From Bromus sterilis (lineage: Eukaryota; Streptophyta; Magnoliopsida; Poales; Poaceae): a DNA stretch of 64,000 nucleotides. The stretch's first letter is position 1. Each line of letters opens with the position of its first letter. A model generated the notes under the pieces. That model searched no databases, was not told where the DNA came from, and saw nothing but the letters and a program-made list of their open reading frames with translations. This document shows, one piece after another, positions 46,476-57,599 of this stretch. The stretch covers positions 179,919,501 to 179,983,500 of the forward strand of contig OX465598.1 of assembly GCA_950022295.1 (NCBI GenBank). The letters run 5' to 3'. A program made the position numbers and the translations under genes.

Positions 46476-48161
46476 GTAGAGTAGACCGATGACCCGGTAG
46501 TCATTTGGCCGGCTATGGAAAGAAAAATCTTGCATCTGCTCCCCCTAAACTATAACGGGTCTCATCTCTCTCCAAACCTAACGTGGTAGTTTCCCATCAT
46601 ACGGCTTTCCATCTATAGATTGAGCCATTACCCACCAAGGATCCCATTCGTTCAGAACTCAGTCGACTGCTTCTATAGATAAGGAGAAACGTCCTTAGTT
46701 CAGCATTATAGCACATAGTCTCCGACGCTACTACAGCGCTTCGCTAACTCGAAGTGCCTCACTATGAGAATGACGCGTCGCTAACGCTCAGCTAAGTCGT
46801 CGAACCCTCGCGCTGACCATTCGCTTTCTCATTAGCAAAAGCGCTTCTCTTTTCCCCTTAACTTAATAAAGTATTTCGAAAGAAAATAAAGAGATTCTTG
46901 GTTTTATTGCTCCCGCTCCCTCATCTGCGCTCGTCAAGCCAACTTTGCTTTTTGGGAGGCGAAAGAGGGGTTGAAGCGGCCATGTCGAAATGACAACATC
47001 GAAGATATTTTTATACACAAGAATGCTTATTCCGGACTGCGCTCCGAAAAAGTAGCCTACTTGACAGAAAGGGCGGGCACTCTCTGCTCGGAGGTAGGCA
47101 CTCTCGTCTTTCAACCCCACCGTCACTTTGAATTTAGTGGGGCACTGATTACTTACAGCATCTACGAGTTGCAACTGAATGGGGCCGGTGCATGGTGAAC
47201 GGAAGGGTTCATCAAGCCATTTCTTGCCTTAACCCCTAAACTAAATAGGAAGAGGGGTATTTGACTAATAGGGGGAAATTACATTACGCCTGACTATGAG
47301 GGACCTCTTGATACCTTATGTTCACTTCCTAACTAGTACTCGGTTTCCTGTCGCGGAAGCCTTTTCCTAGTGCGCGGAGCCTCAATGAGCAAGGTGTTAG
47401 TTCTTTCTCATGGGGTCAATAATGCTAATCCCTCTTTTTGTGCCGGGAAGAACATAAGAAAAGGCGAAGCCTTCTCTTGGTTTCTCAACCTGTTTCTTCT
47501 AAAGGCTGCCCGCTCTCAGCCTGTTTTTGGTCCAGCCTACTGCGAGAATCCCGTATCCCGTACATTGTCTTTCTCCTTCCTGGGTTCTTGTGGTTCCAAT
47601 GCCGCCGCGTTTCCCGGTCCTTTTAATTTAGTGCTTCCACCCGAAGAAGTAGTTTGACGCGTTTTCCGTGGATAAGATGGCAGTGCTCCAGCTCACTAAA
47701 GAATGGGACGACAGCGGTCCGCCGGCAAGCTCTTTCTGATACTGGACACACCTGAAGGACCACCACGAATGCTACCGCGTGTGCGCCTGTGGTGCGGTAA
47801 GGCACCACCCTGTTGTGCCAGCAGCCAACTCCGACGTGTCAGCTCAGTTATCCTCATCAAGCCACAACCTTGATGTCTAGCTTCCCAACTGGTAGACGGT
47901 TCCCTTTCCCCCGGATCAATGAAGAAGGGAGAAGTCAGTTGATTCTTCCGAAGAACTAGAAGCGAAGCGCTATGCCGGGGCGAGGGGACGGGAAAAGAAA
48001 CGACTCCGAAGAAAGATATTGGGGTTCCCAATGCTTCTCCACGCCCAACGAGATGTGACAACCTCGTGAAGCTTTACTCCTAACCCCACGGCGGTTCCGA
48101 GACGGAGCTTAACCCGAGTCTCGGTTAAGAACGGTGATGATCTAAGTTTCACACGGCACAC
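46476..48161 (-). ncRNA. nad7 intron 4, group II
   Basis: The intron starts GTGTGCCG. Domain V is visible at 46607-46574: AAGCCGTATGATGGGAAACT then ACCACGTTAGGTTT, a near-standard 34-nt hairpin with G-to-A and C-to-T type changes that weaken its pairing. No maturase frame is recognised inside, though short open frames occur. Confidence 0.75.
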
Positions 48162-48405
48162 TATTCCATGGATAGTTTCATTCGAGATCGTGATGGAGGA
48201 CATAGCTTACGATCATCGGCTTTGATCATGCCACTAGGTATTTGATTAGGACATTGCAAAATGATCCGAACACTTTGTCGCATCTCTTCGATACGGATAC
48301 AGTAACGATCATAGCGATCTCCTCTGGTACTTACTGGTAGGTCAAGATCCCATTAGTCATGAACATCGTAAGGTGCTGCTCTTCGTGAATCCCAGCATAC
48401 CCCAT
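48162..48405 (-). pseudogene. nad7: nad7 exon 4
   Basis: Exactly 244 bp. It encodes VCWDSRRAAPYDVHD, stop TAA at 48355-48353 where the family has Gln (CAA to TAA), then GDRYDRYCIRIEEMRQS and the end PPSRSRMKLSME. The intron before it ends in AC. Confidence 0.93.
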
Positions 48406-49341
48406 GTTGCGATGGGTAGGCGCACCACTTCACTTTTTCACTTTCACTTAGGCCCGGGCCAAGTCAGTGGGGTGACCCTGTCGGGCTCCTTCCCCCCCAG
48501 AACAAATTGTATATGGGAGTTTCCCTTCATACAGATCGAATCATTCTCAGATGCCCCGAGAGGCATCTTTCCTTATGATCTGGTGGTTCACACGCGCGCA
48601 AATGAGCACCGGCCGCAACAGCAAGGAACTATGACCAATAGAGTCAGACACAAAGCGTCATACTTCTTTATCTTGTGATGGTTGAGGAGTTTCTTTCTCA
48701 GAGAGTGCGGGAAGATTGCGGAGTCCGTTTCTTCCGTACCACCACGGGTCATTCTTGGGAAGATCCCGCTCCTAAATATAAGGGAGGGATAGGGGAAAGG
48801 GGCTGGGCCTATCATATAAATTGGGTTGTAGAAAGACCACATTCATTCGATGTTCCGGGGCGCCCAATTCGATCGACGAATTTGGCGGGCTGATCTGCTT
48901 TGATCCAGGAGAAAGCCTAGTCAGCCACCTTTTCAGGGCAGGTCACGTGCCCGCAACACTTTCATATGGAGAAAGATGGGCTTACCATGTTCCATCAATA
49001 GCACCTAACCTATGCCGTTTTTGGCGGACCGTGCTCCACCCCGATGAACTCATGCGGTTCCGACGTGCCTAGAGGCCAGAGGCGAATCCGTTTACGGTCC
49101 GTAGGACCAACACCATTCGAAAGTTGATGGCCCGCCCCTCCTAGAATAGGAATATTTGGCTGGGCTTACACACATTCGCTCACTTACGCTGTCCCTCCTC
49201 AGCTCACCCTAGCCCCAGGTACGTCGTCTCCAACGCTTCACACAAAATCTTCACTGACAACATATGTTGTAGGGTCAGGAAGAACCGTTGTTGTCTGATG
49301 GTAACTTCCCCCATATTTCTATCAATGTCTTCATGTCGCAC
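48406..49341 (-). ncRNA. nad7 intron 3, group II
   Basis: The intron starts GTGCGACATG and ends GCAAC. Domain V is not clear to the eye, perhaps degenerate around 48440-48510 where a GAGCCCGACAGGG-like stretch is seen. Confidence 0.65.
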
Positions 49342-49808
49342 GTCGTCTTAACATTACACCACTGAATACCCAATACTTTGCTTGCTGTGAAGTGACAGTA
49401 CCAATATCCACTAATCTTTGTTTCCAGATACGTTTGCCGGTTGACACCTCTTCTAATTCGTCGATACGAGAAGCAAATTGTTGTGTGGAGGAATCAATAT
49501 CTCGACATAAGCCAAGAGGCAGATCTTGTGCCACTCCACCAGGTTGTATGAAACTGGCATGCATCCTGGCTCCCGGGACTCTTTCATAGAATTCCAACAA
49601 TTTCTCCCGCTCCTCAAAATCCTAAAGGAACAGAGTTGATGCTCCCACATCCATAGCATGAGTAGTTGAAGCAAGTGAATTATTTGAAATTCGAGTTATT
49701 TCATAGAATAACACTCTTATATATTGAGCTCGTAATGGTACCTCACAATTCAAAAGTCACTCTATGGTTGAAGAATGAGCGTGTTCTTGGGCCATCGTAG
49801 AAACATAG
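49342..49808 (-). pseudogene. nad7: nad7 exon 3
   Basis: Exactly 467 bp. It encodes YVSTMAQEHAHSS, LNCEVPLRAQYIRVLF, a THAMDVGA stretch, LLEFYERVPGARMHASFIQP and WKQRLVDIGTVT, the core of the subunit. Two Trp codons have become stops through G-to-A change: TGA at 49759-49757 and TAG at 49624-49622. Confidence 0.93.
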
Positions 49809-51116
49809 ATAGGGTAAACGTCGGAACGAACAACGAAACTTTACGACAGGTTTTTTGTACACGTTCACTTGCATCACATACACAAGTGCTCTCTGAACCG
49901 TGCAATAAGGTCACCCATAACACGGCTCTCCCACTGGAGTTACCTTAGCCCCGGGCCATGCTATTCCATGATATTGGAAAAAGGGAGCCTAATTATTATC
50001 ATCGTCTTGAAAGCTGGGCGCCTTTTGAATATGAGTGGGGATCCTAGTCTAGGCGGCGCCTTCGTGGCACCAAACCAAAGGAAGAGCAAAAGGGCGAGGC
50101 CACACCCGACTTTGAATAGGAGGGGGGCTTAGCTCTAGATCCCGCCTGCTTGCAGAAATGAATGGATCAGAAAGGGGACTGGGTTCTATTTCCGGGCAGG
50201 GCAGGAGGTGAAGGCCAGAAGAAGAAGAGAAGTGTGCCTTCCCGGTAAGGAAGAGGATAAAAAGGTGTCGTCATCTATCTCGACCTGTTTCCCGAGGCGC
50301 TGGAAATGAAGACCGGCTCAGAGAATCAGTGGCATGATTTCTCACCCCCATCGTTTTGCCAACAAAGAAGTCATCCTTGACTTGACGATGGACCATTCCA
50401 TCCCTACCAAGACGCCTCTTCGAAGTATTTACCTCTGCCTTTATTTTTTTAGAACATACCCTTCAAATAAAAAATAAAAAATTAAAGTTCCTCGTCTGTG
50501 ATTTAATCGGCCCTAAGGGAGTTTACTCGACCCATTCTCCCGTCTCCCGCACTACTCAAGTGTTCGACTACGTATGAGGACCTCCTTCCCTTTTGCTCTG
50601 CCCACTATCCGTTCACAAGGTTATCAAAGCGGAGGAAGGGTGGGCAGCAGGTACCGCGAGCCCTCTGTCCCACACATCTATCAAGAAGCAACTGTAGTTC
50701 ACCGGTTCCACCGAATGCTCCTATCTCTCAGCAAAGATCGTGTGAGTGTGTAGTTATGCTTCTGATGCTTCGCCATGGAATAGATCGACTCAGTTCCCCT
50801 TCTTTTCCGGTGCACTCGCTTTGTATCTCCGACACACAAGGAAGGACGCCGTGGGAACAAAGCTGTCCTAGCCTCTGTCCGATCGATCACTCCTCTCGCA
50901 TCTTGCATTCACGCCTCCGTTTGACTGCCGCTCGGGAATGTAGTTGTAGATACATGAGTCTTAGTGGGTCGTTGGCTCCACCACTTATATCCTTCTACGA
51001 CATGATGTAGTCGTCGCCATATTCAATATGTCACTTAGTCATATCTGCCTCGCAGCGGGTCAGCACCTCCGAAAGAAAGGGAGGGAGGACTTCATTCAGT
51101 GACTCCTCGATCGCCC
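49809..51116 (-). ncRNA. nad7 intron 2, group II
   Basis: The intron ends in AT. It has a clear domain V at 49928-49895 (GAGCCGTGTTATGGGTGACC then TTATTGCACGGTTC). It starts GGGCGATCG, one base away from the GTGCG consensus. Length is about 1.3 kb. No maturase gene is seen. Confidence 0.78.
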
Positions 51117-51185
51117 TCTAAACGATCAAAAGAAGGTAAATCTTGAAGATAAGTTTTGTACTCGGTTAATTTCTCAATCCTTGTA
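51117..51185 (-). pseudogene. nad7: nad7 exon 2
   Basis: 69 bp, encoding an EKLTEYKTYLQDLPSFDR stretch, the short second exon of plant nad7. It is preceded by an intron end CGAC. Confidence 0.88.
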
Positions 51186-51652
51186 GTCGGGTGGGCGCCG
51201 GCCGGCCGGATCCCCTTGAAAACCGTACGTGTGGGTCTCCCCGCATGCGGCTCACGCCATTTGAGGTGGCCCAGCCCAACATTCATTCGCAAATCCTGTA
51301 GTGAAATTGAGACTGCTCGACCTCGGAAGCTAACCGCGTGTAGGCAGCGCTGTCTGTCTACCGTTGATTGTATCTATTCATTGATACATTGGCTCGCTCC
51401 CCCCCCCTCTTTTTTCAAGAATGAATGAGCCGCTCGGACCTTCAATTTATGTCAAATGACTCGGCTTCCCCTGGCTCTTCCATCGTCCGGGCTCCCTTTC
51501 CTCCCTATGCTCCCCCGGCGCAGGCCCACCACGCTTCGCGCTTGTGGCGTTTTCTCCACACGGTCCTTGCCCGGTGCTCATGACGCGCTACGGAACCTCC
51601 ACCATGCTAACGGCATAGGAGCCAACTCAGCGTCAGCGGCTTCGTGCCGCAC
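51186..51652 (-). ncRNA. nad7 intron 1, group II (shortened)
   Basis: The intron starts GTGCGGCACG. Domain V is at 51253-51218 (GAGCCGCATGCGGGGAGACC then CACACGTACGGTTTTC), followed by a hairpin rich in CCGG that would be domain VI. At 467 bp it is shorter than I expect for this intron, so part of the loop domains may be deleted. Confidence 0.75.
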
Positions 51653-51796
51653 CGGGGTGATCCAATATGTGGTTCCGCACGTTCCACCAATTCTCCGTTC
51701 ATTGCCAATACTCATCGTGAAACACCATGAGCAGCAAGATGTTAAGGGCCCGTAATTCGAAGTGAAATTCTTGATTTGCCCGTTCCAAGTCGGTAC
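51653..51796 (-). pseudogene. nad7: nad7 exon 1
   Basis: Encodes NGQIKNFTSNYGP and, after a one-base insertion, HPAAHGV, then a VLAMNGELVERAEPHIG-like end. The family start ATG is replaced by GTA. The TCA codon in HIGS is the unedited form (edited to Leu in mitochondria). The exon ends at the GTGCG intron start. Confidence 0.9.
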
Positions 51797-52348
51797 GGGA
51801 AAGAAATAAGATTAAAATAAGAAAGAGATTATTCCCCTAGAGCTTGTCCAGTACACACATCTCCGCACGTCTACCTGGCGCTTTTATTAGCCGCCTTGCA
51901 TGCAAGCGAAGCGCTATTGGCGGCAATTAATAGCTCACTGAGCGATGATTGATGCATTCAGTCAGTGCCCTCGATTATTCTATTCCTGATAGAAGGATCA
52001 TGGCGCCCCGGAAGCATTTCATCCAGGAGCAGGATCTCCTTCAACCACGCGAGGACAAAACTGATGTTAACTACATTCGAGCGTTCACCGCACAGAGGCG
52101 ATCTTGAACACTACCTATGATAATAAATCCAAAGGAAAGGCTGACAAAATGATTCAATCCGACTGTAACAAAAATAGCAATCCCTACCACGTAATAGTAC
52201 CAATAGAAAGAATCTTGAGGCTGGTATATATATATATATATATATTACTCAGAAAGGGTAATACAGATCAAAGAGCTGGAACCTGCGCCTGCAAAGCTCG
52301 ATGACATCCCACCAAATAATGAGATGGAGGAGTTCAGAATTCATGTGT
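51797..52348. other. Upstream flank of nad7, no gene seen
   Basis: Mitochondrial-type spacer with a TA microsatellite at about 52227-52246 (TATATATATATATATATATA). No gene. Confidence 0.45.
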
Positions 52349-52627
52349 TTAGGGGGATTTTCGAAATTCATCGACAATGCGTTCACATTCCTCTGGGTTC
52401 TCTAGTGAGGTTTGGAGAATTTGGAGTTCTTTCTGTGAGTATTCTTTGTCTTGGCTATCAAGTAAGCTTTTGATTATTCTTTTCCATCGATCCCCCTTCT
52501 CCATCATTGCCGGTGTGTGTTCCTTGAAGCGCACGAGAAGCTGGGCGCGGAAGTTCTTATTTTCTTGTATCTCAGCTTTCAATTTTATTAATTCTGCGGC
52601 AGTTTGACTAGGATCGATGCTTTTCAT
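52349..52627 (-). CDS. Unrecognised 92-codon open frame, charged helical protein
   Basis: An intact frame starts MKSIDPSQTAAELIKLKAEI and ends ERIVDEFRKSP. It is strongly charged, rich in Lys, Glu and Gln, and looks helical with a possible coiled coil. No membrane segment or signal peptide is visible. It is upstream of nad7 on the same strand, which suggests a mitochondrial ORF carried in the NUMT. I do not recognise the family. Its lack of stops among decayed genes is notable but 92 codons can be chance. Confidence 0.35.
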   Translation of the reverse strand: MKSIDPSQTAAELIKLKAEIQENKNFRAQLLVRFKEHTPAMMEKGDRWKRIIKSLLDSQDKEYSQKELQILQTSLENPEECERIVDEFRKSP

Positions 52628-54549
52628 ATATTTGTTTTTTCTTTGAAAATGTGCCCCAGAGATTCCATTGCTTTACGCCTATCAACGGCTTTAGCATGAA
52701 AACTAGAACATCAAGCCATTGGAAACTGCCAAAGCTTCTTCTGTAGTGTAGCACCAGGGTTCAGCCTTCTCCTTGCCGAGTTGCATCGCCCACATCATGT
52801 TCAATTGGAAAGTCTGGCAAAGGCGCTTCCAACTCCTGTTTCAGGGTCTGAGGTTACCAAACAAAGATGAATCCTGCGCAATCAGAGATTAAGCCATAAG
52901 ATCCCACCCAGAAACTGAAAGAGTCGGGGGCACAGAAGGAGTCTTCCCTCCATCAATTCAATGACAAAATAGCTCTATCGAGAGGGCCTTTGACAACCCT
53001 CTTGAATGTGGCTCCCTCCTAGTTTTTCTTCCCCCGCCCGTTCTATCTAGGCAGGTGGCTATACCAGATTTCGTGTCTGATCGAACTTGAAACTATCCCA
53101 TTGAGCTTCTTGGATTCCAAACCAGAAAGAAGGATCGGACACAAGAAAATAGAGTTGAGATGAAAGATGGGGTAAAGATGAACTTGATTCTCCTAGCTGC
53201 TCTCCATCCAGCAAGTTACTCTCTTTCAAAAGAAATATGACAACTCAAGATTACCAATCAAAACCAACCTTTTTCTTCTACTATACCTTCATCATTACAT
53301 CTTTAACTAGTTGTTGGATGTGAGTGATGAGATCGATCCATGGAATTTTTATCTCACTCACATACTTTGGAAGATGAAGAAATTCTCTTTAATTTACTTA
53401 TGGGCTGGCTCTACATGTGGTCAGATGGGTTCCCCTCTTCACTCATTTGGTACCTCTCCAACGCTTCCTCCTATTCCTATTGATCAGATCAAAGCCAAAC
53501 CTATATAGTCTTGCACGTTGTCACCCACCGCTCTTGCCAAAAACAAAGAAATTCTATCTTGGGAACTAAAAAAGAATCGAAATGGGAAGTATTTATTTCT
53601 TGATTCCCCATATAGCATCCTTACTTCCTTCTTCAATGGAAATTCTATGTTTTGGCTCGGTATAAACCCAAAAATGATAAATTCTCTTATTTGTAGACTC
53701 GTCTTCTTTGGGTGAAATCTGGAGAACCCAGTAGAAACTCTGATTCATGTTTATGGATTTTAATAGCTCTCCTATCTACCCGGAAATGATCTTCTACCTT
53801 TACTGTCTGTGTTCTTTACATATCTTTTTTTGATTATTTTTCAAATCATTGTGTCGTTACAAATTCACTCGTTGCACCCTTGTGAGCAATTTGTTGCCGG
53901 ATTGGATAGGAGAAGTGAAAAAAAGCTATGAAGGAGACTCATTAGATGAATAAGTTAAGAAGAGCATTTGTGAAGCGAGAGGAGGACAAGATGGTTGGGA
54001 ATAGGAGGAAGGGGTATTAAAGAAAAAAAGGGAGGCTTTATGTGGGGACCGCTGCAAATGCAAGAGCCAGGATAACATAAGAACTGCATGGTACATCTAC
54101 CGGAGGTCATTCAGGTATACTAGCTTCCTATAAGAGAACTAATAGGAACTTTGTCTGGCCAGGAATGGATGCCTCTCTAGAGGACAGACTGTGACGGTAA
54201 AGAAACAACATCAACTCGCAATGGCCCTCGTGCCATGAGACATGGATTTTAGTCGACGTAGATTGGATCAAAACATCGCACTTCCGCTCTTCTCCTATCG
54301 GACTAGTCACTTCCCACTCTCCTCAAGTGAACAGTTTAGCCACTATCCTCCCATATACTCTTCTATTTCATTGCTTATCAACTGGAACTTGTTGGTGCAT
54401 GGATTTCACGTTTCAACAGCACTTTAGTTTGTGCACGGTTGTGAAAATAAGGCTTTCTATACACTTATATAAACTTCATTGGCAAAATAAAGAAAAGCTT
54501 TTCTTGATAAAGCACAGCCTTTTGCACTCCAATAGGCATATATTGTTAC
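52628..54549. other. No recognisable gene
   Basis: AT-rich to moderate spacer. Short open frames (for example 53311-53508) have no family pattern. It could be mitochondrial intergenic DNA or old nuclear filler. Confidence 0.4.
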
Positions 54550-55440
54550 AAGCTTATGCCCAAAGGTCTCAAAAACGCCCGTGCTACATATCAACGCGCC
54601 ATGACTAAGATCTTTGATGAGATAATACATTAGATTGTCGAGTGCTATGTAGATGATCTCGTTGTAAATGCGGTATCCTATGAAGAACATCTTCAACATC
54701 TCAGTATCATATTCGACCGCCTAAGGCAATATGCACTCAAGTTAAACCTGTTGAAGTGCGCCTTCATGGTCTCGTCAGGCACATTCCTAGGGTTTGTCAT
54801 TCGACATCAGGGAATTGAAATCGACCAAGTAAAATCAAGGCCATACTCGAAATGCCTCCTCCTCAAAACCTTATGGAGTTGCGTTCGCTTCAAGGGCGCC
54901 TGGCATACATCAGGCTATTCATATCCAATTTTGCAGGAAGAATCCAACCTTTTACAAGACTCACCAAAAAATACATTCCACTCTTTTGGATGAAAACTTC
55001 CAAAAGCCCTAGATGGCATCAATAGCTATCTCCTCAATCCGCCAGTCCCGTCTGCGCTGATACCAGGGAAGGAGCTTATACTCTACACCACGTCCATGGA
55101 TGAATCTATTGGGGCTCTATTGGAACAATAAAATGAAAAAGGGAAAGAGAATGCCCTCTACTACCTTAGTCGTGTGCTCGTAGGAGCTGAACATGCGTAC
55201 TCTCCTATCGAAAAACATTGCCTTGCACTGGTTTTCGCTGTCAAGAAGCTACGACACTACATGATAGCACATCGAGTCACCCTCATCTCCAAAGTTCACC
55301 CACTTAAATATCTCATGACAAGATCAATGCTTACAAGAAGATTGGCAAGATGGGGCCATCATCCTTACTGAGTTAGACATTGTGTATGCGTCGCAGAAGG
55401 CCATTAGAGGGCAAGCGATGGAGGATTTCCTAGCAGCACA
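54550..55440 (+). mobile_element. Ty3/gypsy RT and RNase H fragment (Athila/Tat-like), degenerate
   Basis: In broken frames the plus strand gives LMPKGLKNARATYQRAMTK, a YVDDLVVNAVSYEEHLQHL stretch (YVDD active site preserved), ALKLNLLKCAF and FLGFVIRHQGIEID, then RNase H with YLSRVLVGAEHAYSPIEKHC and HPLKYLM. The MPxGLKNAGATYQRAM pattern is typical of Athila/Tat lineages. Stops and frameshifts occur throughout, and no LTRs are seen nearby. Confidence 0.78.
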
Positions 55441-56087
55441 TCATACATATTTCTAAAGTAAACAAAACATTTCCATGGATGCGATTGCACGTAGTCCATT
55501 CAACCTTTATCTATCTAGGTTATCCTTCTTTCTTTACAAAGCAGAATGTGATGATCCATCCCTCTATTATGGTTTTTCTGTTTATACCAAAGCCTCTACT
55601 TTAGATATTTACGCTGATGAAGGAAAGCCCTGTTAAATACTACCACTTTTGACTTCCTTTTTAGTACTCTTCTTTCATCGTCCTTACCAGAACGCTTTTC
55701 CTGGTTCTGAAGAATAAGATACTAAAATTGTGGCTTACATATGGAAAATTCCTTCGTCTTGAAGCTACCAATTCACATCACGGCAAAATCATTGTCAATT
55801 AATTGTTAGATTCCCCATATCACCCATAGCCACCCAAATTTTTTTTTGCCTCAAACTCTGCTGCCCTATCACTCCTCGATAAGTGTACGTACTCAGGTTG
55901 TGCACTTGGCTGAGCGAGATCTTCCCCTTTGGCATGAGAATCGCCTACCTACGCTAACATAACTAATGCAGATGGAAGAAGGTAGTAGTTCTCCTATGCC
56001 AACATGAACACAAACGAAATCGATGAATTTCGTAGAAAGAAAAGGAACCACTTCTATTCTCTTAAGTATATGAAAATTAGCTTTTTC
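55441..56087. other. No recognisable gene
   Basis: Spacer between the gypsy fragment and trnE. No clear coding signature. Confidence 0.4.
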
Positions 56088-56159
56088 GTCCCTTTCGTCT
56101 AGAGGTTAGGACATCGTCTTTTCATGTCGAAGACACGGGTTTGATTCCCGTAAGAGATA
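56088..56159 (+). tRNA. trnE: Mitochondrial-type tRNA-Glu (UUC), decayed
   Basis: A 72-nt cloverleaf starts GTCCCTTTCGTCTAGAGG, has the anticodon stem and loop ATCGTCTTTTCATGTCGAAGAC with anticodon TTC, and ends with a T arm CGGGTTTGATTCCCG and AAGAGATA. It matches plant mitochondrial trnE. The T loop has TTTGATT where TTCGATT is expected (C to T), and one acceptor pair is broken (C opposite A). It is about 190 bp upstream of atp6. Confidence 0.85.
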
Positions 56160-56352
56160 GGTACTTATTCCTGGTCGGCGGTATCCTTGCTTCTCCCCGC
56201 CTAATGCGGATCATTGTGCAATGTTTATGTTCAATCTCAATCCAAAACTTCTTCGTTTCGTAGGAAAAACCAACACCGAAGTCAAGATCAATATCCTTTC
56301 CTTTTTTAAAAAAGTGAGCGAGCAGAGCTGATAAAGATGGAGTGACCCTACG

Positions 56353-57535
56353 ATGAGATTTAGTTCAACGAACGTGCAATCACTTACTAGCAACCCCATA
56401 GTATTAAATGCCAAACCGACAGGTCGGGCCGTTTTCCACGGAACTTACATAAATATGTCATTGTACTCTAATAATCTGATGGCTCTATGTTCGATTCAAG
56501 GACCATCCATACCAATAACTATTGGCGAGAGGATAAAAGTAATGAATCAGATAAGCACATATTTAGATGAGATTAATGTGCCCGTGGGGTCCTTTGAGGC
56601 TCTCCGCCAGTTCCGCTACGATCTCATTGACGAGGAGTTGAACACAAATGATAGAACTTGGTTCGACTTATATTTAGATATTATAAGAGAGAATGGGTTT
56701 GCAAATACTGATTTGGCTCGAGCCATATGCAGCAAACTCGCCAGGGATTTTCCTACAGAAAGCCCCCTGGATCAATTTTCCATTTACCCAATATATGATC
56801 TCTTTATAGGAAACTATTATTTTTCATTTACAAATCCAGCCTTGTCTATGCTGCTCACTTTGGTTTTGGTTGTACTTTTTTTTTGTTACGAAAAAGGGAG
56901 GTGGAAAGTCAGTGCTAAATGCATGGCAATCCTTGGTCGAGCTTATTTATGATTTCATGCTGAACCTGGTAAACGAACAAACAGGTGGTGTTTCCGGAAA
57001 TGTGAAACAAAATTTTTTCCCTCGCATCTCGGTCACTTTTACTTTTTCGTTATTTCGTAATCCCCAGGGTATGATACCCTTTAGCTTCACAGTGACAAGT
57101 CGTTTTCTCATTACTTTGGCTCTTTCATTTTTCCATTTTTATAGGCATTACGATCGTTGGATTTCAAAGACATGGGCTTCATTTTTTTAGCTTCTTATTA
57201 CCTGCGGGAGTCCCACTGCCGTTATCACCTTTCTTAGTACTCTTTGAGCTAATCTCTTATTTTTTCGTGCATTAAGCTTAGGAATATGTTTATTTGCTAA
57301 TATGATGGCCGATCATAGTTTAGTCAAGATTTTAAGTGGGTTTGCTTGGACTATGCTATTTCTGAATAATATTTTCTATTCCATAGGAGATCTTGGTCGC
57401 TTATTTATAGTTCTAGCATTAACCGGTCTGGAATTAGGTGTAGATATATCACAAGATCATGTTTCTACAATCTCAATTCGTATTTACTTGAATGATGCTA
57501 CAAATCTCCATAAAAATGAGTCATTTCATAATTGA
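56353..57535 (+). pseudogene. atp6: Mitochondrial ATP synthase subunit a (F0), pseudogene
   Basis: The frame begins MRFSSTNVQS at 56353 and has a presequence of about 145 residues. The conserved part starts DQFSIYPIYDLFIGNYYFSF, then KKGGGKSVLNAWQSLVELIY, SVTFTFSLFRNPQGMIPFSF, and at 57302 onward MADHSLVKILSGFAWTMLF. The family is the proton-channel subunit of complex V, with transmembrane helices. Frameshifts occur in a T run near 56880 and near 57140-57150. The essential Arg of the RLFANMMAGH motif is Cys here (CGT to TGT). The end is FHN followed by TGA at 57535. Confidence 0.94.
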
Positions 57536-57599
57536 ATAGAAACGAGGAGCCGAAGATTATAGGGGGCTACAGCTGCGCTTTTGCAGCACTGAACATGGT

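Larger units (their letters stand above)
46214..51796 (-). pseudogene. nad7: Mitochondrial NADH dehydrogenase subunit 7, complete five-exon pseudogene
   Basis: All five exons of plant mitochondrial nad7 (49-kDa-type subunit of the complex I peripheral arm) are present in order on the minus strand, with all four group II introns. Exon sizes fit the plant gene as I know it: 144 (one inserted base), 69, 467, 244 and 262 bp. Four intron starts read GTGYG or close (GTGCG, GGGCG, GTGCG, GTGTG). Domain V helices are visible in introns 1, 2 and 4. The gene is dead: the start ATG is lost, exon 1 has an indel and a stop, exon 3 has TGA at 49759 and TAG at 49624, exon 4 has TAA at 48355, and exon 5 has a one-base insertion. 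Retained introns show DNA transfer. Confidence 0.94.

Noticed and set aside
47970..48203. Minus-strand frame reading through the nad7 exon 4 end into intron 4 as a separate gene.
   Set aside because: It is an out-of-frame reading of exon 4 plus intron.
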